Shown here one piece after another: positions 10,181 through 17,783 of a DNA stretch of 64,000 nucleotides (position 1 is its first letter; each line of letters begins with the position of its first letter). The position numbers and the translations under genes are program-made. The notes beneath the pieces were generated by a model. It ran no database searches. It worked only from the letters and a program-made list of their open reading frames with translations, and was not told the DNA's origin. Origin of the DNA: Pseudomonas koreensis (lineage in GTDB: Bacteria > Pseudomonadota > Gammaproteobacteria > Pseudomonadales > Pseudomonadaceae); contig NZ_JALJWP010000001.1 in NCBI RefSeq assembly GCF_024169245.1, forward strand, positions 4,341,501 to 4,405,500, given 5' to 3'.

Positions 10181-10696
10181 ATGCAAACAAACGCGTCATC
10201 GGTCTTGAATCGGCTGCACCTTAACCTCGATCGTGCTGGAGACTGGATCGCTCCTCTAAGCCTGCGCGTTTTCCTGGCCTGGGAGTTTTTTGAGGCCGGG
10301 TGGGAAAAGTGGAACGGTGAGAACTGGTTCCCAAGCATTCAAGGTGCCTTTCCTTTTCCCTTTAATCAGCTGCCGGCTACGTTCAATTGGCAGTTATCAA
10401 TGTGGGCAGAACTGCTCTGTTCCATTGCTTTGCTTGTAGGTCTGGGAACACGCCTCTCGGCACTCATCCTCATCGTGGTCACCGTCGTGGCAACTGCCGC
10501 GGTTCACTGGCCAGCAGACTGGTCGACGTTGAGCGAACTGGCTATGGGGTACTCCATCAGCAACAAAGGCTACGGCAACTTCAAACTTCCTTTGATCTAC
10601 CTCGTAGCACTTCTGCCACTGGTGTTCACAGGCGCCGGCAAGCTGAGCCTGGATGCATTTATCCATCGGTCTATCCAGCGTTTGAATGCACGCTGA
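10181..10696 (+). CDS. DoxX family membrane protein
   Basis: 171 residues with four predicted hydrophobic segments (about 18-36, 69-88, 95-112, 135-152), the usual DoxX topology. The early motif [17 protein letters not shown] is typical of the family. The start at 10181 is chosen over an in-frame ATG at 10154 because CGGAGG at 10166-10171 is correctly spaced. DoxX-family proteins are often encoded with DUF692/DUF2063 genes in copper-responsive bufferin or gold-induced (gig) operons, where they are called BufD or GigT. The MNIO pair begins about 600 bases downstream on the same strand, so the same role is inferred here, with Ohr between them. Confidence 0.85.
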   Translation: MQTNASSVLNRLHLNLDRAGDWIAPLSLRVFLAWEFFEAGWEKWNGENWFPSIQGAFPFPFNQLPATFNWQLSMWAELLCSIALLVGLGTRLSALILIVVTVVATAAVHWPADWSTLSELAMGYSISNKGYGNFKLPLIYLVALLPLVFTGAGKLSLDAFIHRSIQRLNAR

Positions 10697-10757
10697 GTGT
10701 TATCGCGTCACTAAGGTTATCGCCTTCAAACCCCGCTACTTAATCAGGAGTTTCACC

Positions 10758-11177
10758 ATGACCCATATTGATAAAGTGCTGTACACCGGCAAAGTCCATA
10801 CCTCCTCGGGTGGACGAAATGGCACCGCCCTGAGTGACGACGGCCGACTGGATATAAAACTGTCGTCGCCTGGTACCTCGGGCGCCGGTACCAACCCAGA
10901 GCAGCTGTTCGCCGCCGGTTGGTCGGCTTGTTTTATCGGTGCAATGGGGCTCGCGGCGAGCAAGATGAAAGTCACTCTCCCGGTTGATCTTGCCGTCGAC
11001 GCCGAAGTGGATTTAGGCACCACCGATGGTGCGTATTTCCTCCAGGCTCGCCTCAACGTCTACCTTCCCGGGCTGGATCGAAAAGTTGCTCAAGACTTAG
11101 TCGATACCGCACACCAGACATGCCCGTACTCCAAAGCGACGCGGAACAACCTCAATGTGGTGATTAACCTCGTTTGA
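10758..11177 (+). CDS. ohr: Organic hydroperoxide resistance protein Ohr
   Basis: 139 residues of the OsmC/Ohr superfamily. The Ohr signature [16 protein letters not shown] carries the peroxidatic Cys at residue 58, and TCPYSKATR carries the resolving Cys at 122. Ohr reduces fatty-acid and other organic hydroperoxides in the cytoplasm using lipoylated partners. AGGAG at 10746-10750 supports the ATG at 10758. No MarR-type ohrR is adjacent, which is unusual for an ohr locus. Its placement between DoxX and the MNIO gene suggests co-expression with a metal or redox stress response. Confidence 0.92.
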   Translation: MTHIDKVLYTGKVHTSSGGRNGTALSDDGRLDIKLSSPGTSGAGTNPEQLFAAGWSACFIGAMGLAASKMKVTLPVDLAVDAEVDLGTTDGAYFLQARLNVYLPGLDRKVAQDLVDTAHQTCPYSKATRNNLNVVINLV

Positions 11178-11290
11178 GCAGAACCGTGGCGGTTTTCAAG
11201 CGCCCGATCCACGCCCGCCCGGCTACCAAAGGTGACTGTGGAGGTGCTGTGGATCGGGGATTCCAAGCGTCGAATCGGAGTATTGAGCTC

Positions 11291-12172
11291 ATGCAACAGA
11301 ACATTTCCCCACCAGAACATTCAGCCCCACAGCCACTTGAAGCGACCGTTGGCCTCGGATTGCGCCGCGCACTTCTCAACACGCTTCGTAACGCTCCAGT
11401 CGGGGATTTCGATTTTCTGGAGGTTGCTCCAGAGAACTGGATCGGCATCGGCGGCGCGCATGGAGAGGCTCTGCAGTCGCTCGCTGAACGCTACCCGCTG
11501 TCATGCCATGGCCTGTCACTGTCGCTAGGTGGCAGTGCGCCGCTGGACGAGTCTTTTCTTGAGCAGGTACGCGGGTTTCTCGATCGCTTCAACGTGCCGT
11601 TTTATAGCGAACACCTGAGTTACTGCAGTGACGATGGCCATCTATACGACCTGCTGCCGTTGCCATTTACTGAGGAGGCAGTTCATCACGTGGCGGCGCG
11701 CATCCGTCGGGCACAGGACATTCTCGGCCGCCGTCTTGCCGTAGAGAATGTCTCTTACTACGCCGCTGCTCATCAGGATATGGACGAACTTACGTTCACC
11801 AATGCACTACTTCGCGAGGCTGATTGTGATCTGTTGCTCGACGTTAACAATGTGTACGTCAACTCAGTGAACCATCAGTTTGATCCAGCGGTTTTCCTGG
11901 CCGGCCTGGAACCAGAGCGCGTAGTCGCCATGCACGTGGCTGGGCACCATGACGAAGCCGATGACCTGATAATCGACACCCATGGTGCGTCGGTCAAACC
12001 GGTAGTCTGGTCATTACTGGGGCAAGCTTATGACCTCTTTGGTGTGAAACCAACGCTGCTGGAGCGCGATTTCAACTTTCCGGCCTACGACGAACTTGTG
12101 GTTGAGTTGAATACCATCAGGCGGTTGCAGCGCGACGCGGATGCTTTGGTGCGGGTGACCGTCGATGGCTGA
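11291..12172 (+). CDS. MNIO (DUF692) RiPP-modifying enzyme, BufB/HvfB-like
   Basis: 293 residues of the DUF692 TIM-barrel family, now called multinuclear non-heme iron-dependent oxidative enzymes. Candidate iron ligands are in the expected blocks: SCHG (His73), SEHLS (His108), VENVSY (Glu152), LDVNNVYVN (Asp184) with NH (His195), MHVAGHH (His215 onward) and LLERD (Glu258). Relatives MbnB, TglH and BufB oxidise peptide cysteines to oxazolone/thioamide, alpha-thiol or thiooxazole groups. The start at 11291 has CGGAG about 10 bases upstream. The gene overlaps the next by 8 bases, implying coupling. Its likely substrate is the EGKCG precursor encoded at 13242. Confidence 0.93.
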   Translation: MQQNISPPEHSAPQPLEATVGLGLRRALLNTLRNAPVGDFDFLEVAPENWIGIGGAHGEALQSLAERYPLSCHGLSLSLGGSAPLDESFLEQVRGFLDRFNVPFYSEHLSYCSDDGHLYDLLPLPFTEEAVHHVAARIRRAQDILGRRLAVENVSYYAAAHQDMDELTFTNALLREADCDLLLDVNNVYVNSVNHQFDPAVFLAGLEPERVVAMHVAGHHDEADDLIIDTHGASVKPVVWSLLGQAYDLFGVKPTLLERDFNFPAYDELVVELNTIRRLQRDADALVRVTVDG

Positions 12173-12950
12173 CTCCACTTCAAATTTGCACAGTCAGCAG
12201 CTCGCGCTGACCCGTTACCTGCGTGACCCGGACAGTTACGCGCCGCCTGCGCAGATGAATCCCGCAAGAGCGCAGGTCTATCTAAACCTTGTGTTCAACA
12301 ATCTGCTGAGTTTGCTGGGTGGGACGTTTCCGGTACTGGTTGCCGTGTTGGGCGATGCTGGCTGGCGTGCGCTGGTCCGACGTTTTTTGCGTGACTACCG
12401 CGCGCAAACGCCACGTTTCGGAGAAATTGCGCGCGAGTTTGTAGACTTCGTAGCGAGCCTGGAGAACGCGCCTGGTTTTGAGCATCCCTGGTACCCGTTT
12501 CTACCTGAATTGGCCCATTACGAGTGGGTGGAGATGGCGCTGCAACAGTTGGATGCTGCGCCGCTGGAGGCCAGTGATGCGGCGCAGTTACTCGACCGTC
12601 CCCTCAGGCTTTCCCCGCTCGTCTGGCCGTTGGCTTACACCTGGGCCGTACATCGTCTCGGGCCAGGCCACCTGCCTTCTGAACCTCCAGAACTACCGAC
12701 GTTGCTGCTAATCAGCCGTGTGCCGAGTGGCCAAGTGCAGTTCTCCCAGGTCAGCCCTTTGGCGTTCCGTTTGTTGCAGCGGATCGAGCAGTTCCCTGAC
12801 ATGGATGGTCGAGCGCAATTGCATGCGTTGGCTGCAGAGGCTGGCGCACCAGATGTGACCAGCTTCGTTGCTGACGCACTGGTTCTTCTGCGCCAGCTTC
12901 ATGAGCAAGCTGTCGTCGGCGTAGCAGCGACACCGGTTCCAAGGCTGTAG
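12165..12950 (+). CDS. DUF2063 partner protein of the MNIO enzyme, BufC/HvfC-like
   Basis: 261 residues. The N-terminal ~100 residues match the DUF2063 putative DNA-binding domain, including the phrases LARYLRDP-like [12 protein letters not shown] and [23 protein letters not shown]. In characterised systems (MbnC, TglI, HvfC, BufC) the partner protein binds the MNIO enzyme and presents the precursor peptide. The ATG lies inside the end of the MNIO gene (8-base overlap), which fixes the start. The C-terminal half is a looser helical region as in other members. Confidence 0.9.
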   Translation: MADSTSNLHSQQLALTRYLRDPDSYAPPAQMNPARAQVYLNLVFNNLLSLLGGTFPVLVAVLGDAGWRALVRRFLRDYRAQTPRFGEIAREFVDFVASLENAPGFEHPWYPFLPELAHYEWVEMALQQLDAAPLEASDAAQLLDRPLRLSPLVWPLAYTWAVHRLGPGHLPSEPPELPTLLLISRVPSGQVQFSQVSPLAFRLLQRIEQFPDMDGRAQLHALAAEAGAPDVTSFVADALVLLRQLHEQAVVGVAATPVPRL

Positions 12951-13241
12951 TCCTGACGAGTGATCAAAGGCCGAGGTCAGCTTTTGTATCTCTATGTACC
13001 TGCACGCGAAGTCTTGGGATTGGCTTACAAATGCATCTCTAGCTTGATACATCGTGGATACATGACTCCGGCTAAATAAGCCTTACCCGAATAAGGTCGC
13101 CCTGTGGAAGTGGAAGACGCTTACGCGCCTAACCCCTGTGATTTCCAGGCTTTTTTCACTTCACCTGGAGCTTCCTTTTGGGTTTATTCGCCCTGTGGCG
13201 TGAACCGCGGCCTGGCCGCGCAATGCATCTGGAGAATCACT
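12951..13241. other. Intergenic gap between MNIO pair and precursor gene
   Basis: 291 bases separate the DUF2063 gene from the precursor. The gap is long enough to hold a separate promoter for the precursor, which would allow much higher expression of the substrate than of the enzymes. A weak CCTTA/TAAGG hairpin lies near 13080-13096. No clear regulator box was identified. Confidence 0.4.
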
Positions 13242-13709
13242 ATGTACCGTAAATCTTTCTCGAACAAAAGCAGTCTTGGCCTGGCCGCTATTGCTTTAGC
13301 CGGCGGCATGAGCCTGGCATCGTCTGCGGCGTTTGCTGTGGAGCCATTGCCCCAAGGCTATCAACTGGCGTCGGCCGATAAAGCCGGCGAAGGCAAGTGC
13401 GGTGAAGGCAAATGCGGTGCCAGCCAAGCCAGCGACAAGTCCGCCACTGCCGAAGGTAAGTGTGGTGAAGGCAAGTGCGGTGACGACTCTTTCGCTCGCA
13501 CAGATACCGACCATGATGGTCGCGTCTCTCTTAAGGAACTCCTGGCTGTGGCACCTCAGGGCGGTGAAGAATTCAAAGCGATGGACACCAACCACGATGG
13601 TTTTCTTTCTGAAGGCGAGGTCTACAAGTTCAGAAGCAACCAATACCTTTCCAACGGCAAGAAAGTACCCACCGAGCTTTTCACCCACATGAGCAAAGCG
13701 CAGAACTGA
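13242..13709 (+). CDS. Secreted bufferin/HvfA-like RiPP precursor with four EGKCG motifs and two EF-hands
   Basis: 155 residues. A signal peptide ends at AFA (residue ~32), so the product is exported. EGKCGEGKCG occurs twice (residues 50-59 and 71-80; bases 13389-13418 and 13452-13481), giving four EGKCG cores, the motif modified by MNIO enzymes in bufferins and HvfA. The C-terminal half has two canonical EF-hand loops, DTDHDGRVSLKE (88-99) and DTNHDGFLSEGE (115-126). Mature bufferins bind copper through modified cysteines; a calcium-binding tail would add a second metal site, which is my inference. GGAG at 13231 sets the start at 13242. The gene lies after its enzymes, not before them. Confidence 0.85.
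   Translation: MYRKSFSNKSSLGLAAIALAGGMSLASSAAFAVEPLPQGYQLASADKAGEGKCGEGKCGASQASDKSATAEGKCGEGKCGDDSFARTDTDHDGRVSLKELLAVAPQGGEEFKAMDTNHDGFLSEGEVYKFRSNQYLSNGKKVPTELFTHMSKAQN
13389..13481 (+). repeat. Two EGKCGEGKCG core repeats in the precursor
   Basis: Two 30-base blocks (13389-13418 and 13452-13481) encode the same ten residues with slightly different codons, separated by a Ser/Ala/Lys linker. The four cysteines are the only cysteines in the predicted mature protein, so all are candidates for MNIO modification. Confidence 0.85.
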
Positions 13710-13728
13710 TTCCAGCTCCCGTAACATT

Positions 13729-13761
13729 CGCCCTCCCCTGCGGTGGCCGCCCGGGAGGGCG
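13729..13761. terminator. Strong hairpin after the precursor gene
   Basis: CGCCCTCCC (13729-13737) pairs with GGGAGGGCG (13753-13761), a 9-bp GC-rich stem, followed by ATTTACTTT. It lies 20 bases after the precursor stop and closes the RiPP group. Confidence 0.75.
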
Positions 13762-13906
13762 ATTTACTTTCTGCAAGAGGTATTAATTACACAGCGTCAT
13801 AAGTGATGTTCTCCGTCCCTGATTTATCCACCGAAAGCGACACTCTAAAGTCCATCCTACTGCTCACCTCATCATGTCGATGGGGCGCCAACAGGAGACT
13901 TTCCCC

Positions 13907-14122
13907 ATGCCTTTCATCAGCGTTCGTATCACCCGCGATGGCGTCACCAAGGAACAGAAATCCCAAGTTATCGCCGAGATAACCAAAACCATGCAAACAG
14001 TGCTCAACAAGGATCCGCACCTCACGCATATCGTCATTGAAGAAGTCGACACCGATAACTGGGGCTATGCCGGAATTACCACCACTGAGTACCGCCAACA
14101 ACTGACGGAGTCGAAAAAATGA
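13907..14122 (+). CDS. 4-oxalocrotonate tautomerase family protein
   Basis: 71 residues, starting MPFISVRITRDGVTKEQK, so removal of Met exposes the catalytic N-terminal proline of the tautomerase family. It continues with the family's two-strand/helix pattern and a VIEEVDTDNWGYAG segment. AGGAG (13892-13896) supports the ATG at 13907 over one at 13874. It would interconvert keto and enol forms of an unsaturated acid, substrate unknown. The stop overlaps the next start (ATGA), so it is coupled to the DsbA-like gene. Confidence 0.88.
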   Translation: MPFISVRITRDGVTKEQKSQVIAEITKTMQTVLNKDPHLTHIVIEEVDTDNWGYAGITTTEYRQQLTESKK

Positions 14123-14775
14123 CTTTTCCCGTCAGTATCGATTTTGTGTCGGATGTTGTATGCCCGTGGTGCGCACTCGGCGCCACAGCGCTGGAACAAG
14201 CCATCGCAAATGTTGCCGGCGAAGTTGCTGTGGAGTTGACCTTCAAGCCTTTCGAACTGAACCCGGACATGCCGGCCGAGGGCGAGCACGCCATCCAGCA
14301 CATGATGCGCAAATACGGTCGCAGCGCCGCAGAAGTCGCCTCCCGCAATGAAATGATCATCGCGCGTGGCAAAGCCATCGGCTTTCAGTTCGACCTGGAA
14401 AAGCGCAGCCATTTCTACAACACCTTCGCTGCCCATCGCCTTCTGCTCTGGGCCGTGCAGGAAGGCCGCCAGATCGCGCTGAAGAAAATCCTGCTCGAGG
14501 CTTATTTCACCAACGGCCAGAACCCCAGCGATCACGAAACATTGGTGCGCCTGGCCGGTGAAGCAGGACTTTCAACCACCCGCGCCCGCGAAATTCTGGC
14601 CAGCGAGGCGTTCGCTCTCGAGGTCCGTGAACTTGAAGGTTTCTACCTTGAACGCGGGATTAACTCGGTCCCGGCCATGGTGCTGAACGGTCGTCAGTTG
14701 GTGTCCGGATCGCTATCGGTCAAGGAATACGAACACATCCTCAGGCAGGTTGCACGAGAGTCGGCTATAGCCTGA
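14119..14775 (+). CDS. DsbA-family (FrnE-like) thioredoxin-fold oxidoreductase
   Basis: 218 residues with no signal peptide. The N-terminus reads IDFVSDVVCPWCALG with a CPWC redox pair (Cys15, Cys18), followed by a helical insertion and a C-terminal SVPAMVLNGRQLVSG strand containing the cis-Pro. This matches the cytoplasmic FrnE/2-hydroxychromene-2-carboxylate isomerase-like branch of DsbA. It begins in the ATGA overlap of the tautomerase gene, suggesting joint function in small-molecule or redox metabolism. Confidence 0.88.
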   Translation: MTFPVSIDFVSDVVCPWCALGATALEQAIANVAGEVAVELTFKPFELNPDMPAEGEHAIQHMMRKYGRSAAEVASRNEMIIARGKAIGFQFDLEKRSHFYNTFAAHRLLLWAVQEGRQIALKKILLEAYFTNGQNPSDHETLVRLAGEAGLSTTRAREILASEAFALEVRELEGFYLERGINSVPAMVLNGRQLVSGSLSVKEYEHILRQVARESAIA

Positions 14776-14850
14776 CAAAGCAACTAACCAACACGATGCC
14801 CCGGGCAAATCCACGGCACCGCTCACTCAACTTGTGTGGAGCACATCGTC

Positions 14851-15480
14851 ATGTCGAACGTCCTCTATCCGCTGAACCGCACCGCTTATCTGCTGGTCGA
14901 TCCGTACAACGATTTCCTCTCGGAAAACGGCAAGGTCTTCCCCTTGATCAAGCCGATTGCCGACCAGGTCGGGCTACTCGACAACCTGCGGGCCCTCGAT
15001 CGCGCCGTACGAGCGCAGAACATTCCGGTGGTCATCGTGCCGCACCACCGCTGGGAACACAGCGACTACGAAGGCTGGGACCATCCAACGCCGACCCAAT
15101 GCAAAATCATGCACATGCACCACTTCGCACGCGGTGAATGGGGCGGCGAATGGCATCCCGATTTCGCGCCGAAGGACGGCGACATCGTCGTGCAGGAACA
15201 TTGGGGCGCCAGCGGCTTTGCCAATACCGACCTCGATTTTCGCCTGAAGCAGAAAGGCATCACCCACGTCATCATCGTCGGCCTGCTCGCCAATACCTGC
15301 ATCGAAGCGACCGCCCGCTACGCGTCGGAATTGGGCTACCACGTCACCCTGGTGCGTGACGCGACCGCCGCTTTCCGTGCGGAAATGATGCACCCCGCCC
15401 ACGACTTGAACGGGCCGACTTTCGCTCATTCAATCGTGACCACCCACGAATTGATTGCTGCGCTGGCACCGCAGGAGTGA
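14851..15480 (+). CDS. Isochorismatase-like cysteine hydrolase
   Basis: 209 residues of the isochorismatase-like fold. The catalytic Asp is in LLVDPYNDF (Asp17) and the nucleophile in LLANTCIEATARY (Cys150). The usual catalytic Lys position lies in VVQEHWGASGFANTDLDF, where Glu replaces Lys, so the chemistry may differ from classical amidases. TGGAG at 14837-14841 supports the ATG at 14851. It follows the tautomerase and DsbA-like genes on the same strand with a 75-base gap, and converges on the mvaU-like gene. Confidence 0.85.
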   Translation: MSNVLYPLNRTAYLLVDPYNDFLSENGKVFPLIKPIADQVGLLDNLRALDRAVRAQNIPVVIVPHHRWEHSDYEGWDHPTPTQCKIMHMHHFARGEWGGEWHPDFAPKDGDIVVQEHWGASGFANTDLDFRLKQKGITHVIIVGLLANTCIEATARYASELGYHVTLVRDATAAFRAEMMHPAHDLNGPTFAHSIVTTHELIAALAPQE

Positions 15481-15493
15481 TGGCCCATGAACC

Positions 15494-15859
15494 TTACTTG
15501 CTCAGCCAGGACTCAACGGTCGCGGCGCCGTGCTTTGTCTTCCACTCCTTGAGCGTTTTGTGATTGCCGCCCTTCGTCTCTACGACTTCGCCGGAGTGGG
15601 GGTTCTTATAGACTTTCAACTGGCGAGGCTTGCGGCTAACGGCTTTGGACTCGACAGCTGGAGCGCGGCGACCTGCCTGTGGATCGAGCACATTCATCAC
15701 GTCCTTCAAGCTGTAGCCGTACTTTGCAAGCAAATCACGCAGCTTGGTTTCGAATTCGATTTCTCTTTTGAGACCTGCGTCACCCTTGAGGGCTTCCAGA
15801 GCCTGAAGCTGTTCGGCGAGGTGTTTTTCAAGCTGGCGGAATTCTGCGAGTTTGGACAT
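15494..15859 (-). CDS. mvaU: MvaT/MvaU-family H-NS-like xenogeneic silencer
   Basis: 121 residues. The N-terminus MSKLAEFRQLEKHLAEQ is a coiled-coil oligomerisation region resembling MvaU more than MvaT. The C-terminus has the family's DNA-binding block, KVYKNPHSGEVVETKGGNHKTLKEWKTKHG. These proteins coat AT-rich DNA and silence horizontally acquired genes in Pseudomonas. The AT-rich accessory stretch at 19-24.7 kb is the sort of DNA such a protein represses. AGAAGAG lies upstream of the start. The choice of mvaU over a second mvaT paralogue rests on the N-terminal wording and is moderately sure. Confidence 0.92.
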   Translation of the reverse strand: MSKLAEFRQLEKHLAEQLQALEALKGDAGLKREIEFETKLRDLLAKYGYSLKDVMNVLDPQAGRRAPAVESKAVSRKPRQLKVYKNPHSGEVVETKGGNHKTLKEWKTKHGAATVESWLSK

Positions 15860-15926
15860 GAATTTTCTCTTCTGTTATTGATCGAGGCTTCCAACTAAAC
15901 AATATCCTAAATTTACAAAGTCGGAA

Positions 15927-16322
15927 CTACCGCGCTGGTACTCCCTCGATCAAGTAGACGTCCGTCTTGGCTGAACGCTGGCGGATTTTTCGCAATTCGG
16001 TGTATTCCACAGAGTTGTACCAAGCCTGGGCTTTTTCGACGCTCGCGAACTCGATGACCACACGGCGACGCTTTGGTGCTTCACCTTCAAGCGAAATGGT
16101 TTTTCCGCCTCGCACGATGAAATGTCCGCCATAGGGTTTGAAGGTTGATTCAACCTGCGCACTGTAAGGCTTCATCCCCTCGGGATCGGTAACTTCAAAC
16201 TCGGCGACATAGTAGGCCGGTGGTGCGGCAGACTCAGCGTCCGATGCCATCACTCGACAACTGCCCGCCGCAAAATACGCCAGTCCCGCCAGCGCAATCG
16301 CCATCACCTTCAAATTTTTCAC
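15927..16322 (-). CDS. Exported DUF1330 protein
   Basis: 131 residues starting at a GTG with GGAG eight bases upstream. A hydrophobic signal peptide spans about residues 5-22. The body is a DUF1330 dimeric alpha-beta barrel: YYVAEFEVTDPEGMKPY, YGGHFIVRGG, RRVVIEFASVEKAQAWYNSVEY. DUF1330 proteins are small with unknown function, and most lack a signal peptide, so export is a mild oddity. It is transcribed in the same direction as the MvaU-like gene. Confidence 0.82.
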   Translation of the reverse strand: MKNLKVMAIALAGLAYFAAGSCRVMASDAESAAPPAYYVAEFEVTDPEGMKPYSAQVESTFKPYGGHFIVRGGKTISLEGEAPKRRRVVIEFASVEKAQAWYNSVEYTELRKIRQRSAKTDVYLIEGVPAR

Positions 16323-16542
16323 TCACTTTGCTCCATTGAAAAATCAACTTGACCAGCGCGCAGCCGGTTATTGGCCAGGACAGATGATTCTACGGCCCCC
16401 TTGGAAGTTTTTTGCTGAATCTCGCTCATCAAACCATTCCATCAAGGTCATGAGTTGAGCCTCTGCTCGGCTGCTTCCCTGCTCATCGCCCCGTGTTGCT
16501 GCAGCTGAGCCAGCCACGTTGATTGTTCCCACCGCTGGTGCA

Positions 16543-17253
16543 TCAATCGTCGACATCCGAGGCCAAGGATAGCGGCTGAATGAGCTGCGGGCCTTGGTTA
16601 CGCACGTTGCCCACATCCTTGCCAACCTTGTACCAATGGAAATCCGTTGCCGGCCTGCAGTGCTCCATGGCTAATTCGCGAGCGCGTTCAGGTGAGGTAT
16701 TGGGGTCGATCCATTCACGCGCATGCTCAGGCGCCAAGACCAAGGGCTTGCGATCGTGGATATCGACCATGCCTTCATCACTCGCCGCGGTGATGATGAC
16801 GAAGCCATCCCGCTCGTCCGGTTCCAGGGCTTCGTGCACCTCGGCCAATCCCGCGAAGAACATCGGAATCTGCTCTTTAAGGGTGATGAAATACGGCTGC
16901 TTTTTCTTCGGATCTTCTTCGTCCTTGACCCATTCGAACCAGCCGTTCGCCGGCGCGAGTACGCGTCCGTTTGGCCATAGCTGATTGAAAAACCTGCCGG
17001 TGATGACGGTCTCGACTCTTGCGTTGATCGGGTCAGGACGCTTTCCCTTCGCCCAGAATGGCGCCCATCCCCATTTGACCTTGTCAATGCTCAGGCCCTC
17101 CCGAACGGGCCGAATGATTTCCACCCGCGTCGACGGTGCGACGTTGTATCGCTCAACGGGCCAGAGGTCATAGCCATTGATCACCAACTGCTTTGGCGCA
17201 AGCTCCTTGAGGTAGTGATCCATCGATTCGTAGATCGAGTAGCGTCCGCACAT
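16543..17253 (-). CDS. yedK: SRAP/HMCES-family abasic-site protein (YedK-like)
   Basis: 236 residues starting MCGRYS, so Met removal exposes Cys2, which forms a thiazolidine crosslink with abasic sites in single-stranded DNA. Other family blocks are present: RYNVAPS, WGWAPFWAK, INARVET, RVLAPANGWFEW and the His of VDIHDRKPLVL. It shields AP sites at replication forks. The gene is divergent from umuD, with the LexA box 61 bases from its start, so joint SOS induction is likely. Confidence 0.95.
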   Translation of the reverse strand: MCGRYSIYESMDHYLKELAPKQLVINGYDLWPVERYNVAPSTRVEIIRPVREGLSIDKVKWGWAPFWAKGKRPDPINARVETVITGRFFNQLWPNGRVLAPANGWFEWVKDEEDPKKKQPYFITLKEQIPMFFAGLAEVHEALEPDERDGFVIITAASDEGMVDIHDRKPLVLAPEHAREWIDPNTSPERARELAMEHCRPATDFHWYKVGKDVGNVRNQGPQLIQPLSLASDVDD

Positions 17254-17313
17254 GCTGTCACCCGTCGAATTGTGGTGCCTATGACATTGACCGCAAGCGA
17301 ACCAAATCGTTAA

Positions 17314-17329
17314 CTGTATGTACGTACAG
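17314..17329. promoter_or_regulatory. LexA (SOS) box between yedK-like and umuD
   Basis: CTGTATGTACGTACAG fits the CTGT-N8-ACAG LexA consensus. The flanks extend the symmetry to 10-bp perfect arms, GTTAACTGTA and TACAGTTAAC (17309-17334). It sits 22 bases before the umuD start and 61 bases before the divergent SRAP start, so one operator can control both. Confidence 0.92.
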
Positions 17330-17351
17330 TTAACCTCCTAAGGCTTGCATC

Positions 17352-17783
17352 ATGAGCATCATCCTTCTCGGCCCCCTCGCTACTGGCGGTAAGAAGCTGC
17401 CCCTTTATTCCGCCAGGGTACCGGCGGGCTTTCCCTCCCCTGCGGCTGACCACATCGAAAAGCACATTTCCCTGGATGAGCTGTTCGATATCCGGGCGCC
17501 GCACGTGTATCTGGTGAGGATCGATGGGGACAGCATGCAAGGCGCGGGCATCTATTCCGGGGATATGGTGATCGTCGATCGGAGCATCGAGGCGGTCAGT
17601 GGCGATATCGTCATCGCCGCGTTGAACTCGGAGCCGTTTTGCAAGCGCCTGCTTTTGCGCGAGAACGCCGTGATGCTTTTGTCGGAGAATCCAAAATACC
17701 CGGCGAGGCATGTCATGGAAGGCGACGAGCTGGTGATCTGGGGTGTCGTGAAATACAGCGTCCGTGATCATGACCATGCGTGA
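17352..17783 (+). CDS. umuD: UmuD-like polymerase V accessory protein
   Basis: 143 residues of peptidase family S24. A RecA-stimulated self-cleavage site Ala25-Gly26 lies in RVPAGFPSP. The catalytic Ser61 is in IDGDSMQGAGI and Lys98 in NSEPFCKRLL. Cleaved UmuD' dimers join UmuC to form the translesion polymerase. Expression is under the adjacent LexA box. The gene overlaps umuC. Confidence 0.95.
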   Translation: MSIILLGPLATGGKKLPLYSARVPAGFPSPAADHIEKHISLDELFDIRAPHVYLVRIDGDSMQGAGIYSGDMVIVDRSIEAVSGDIVIAALNSEPFCKRLLLRENAVMLLSENPKYPARHVMEGDELVIWGVVKYSVRDHDHA

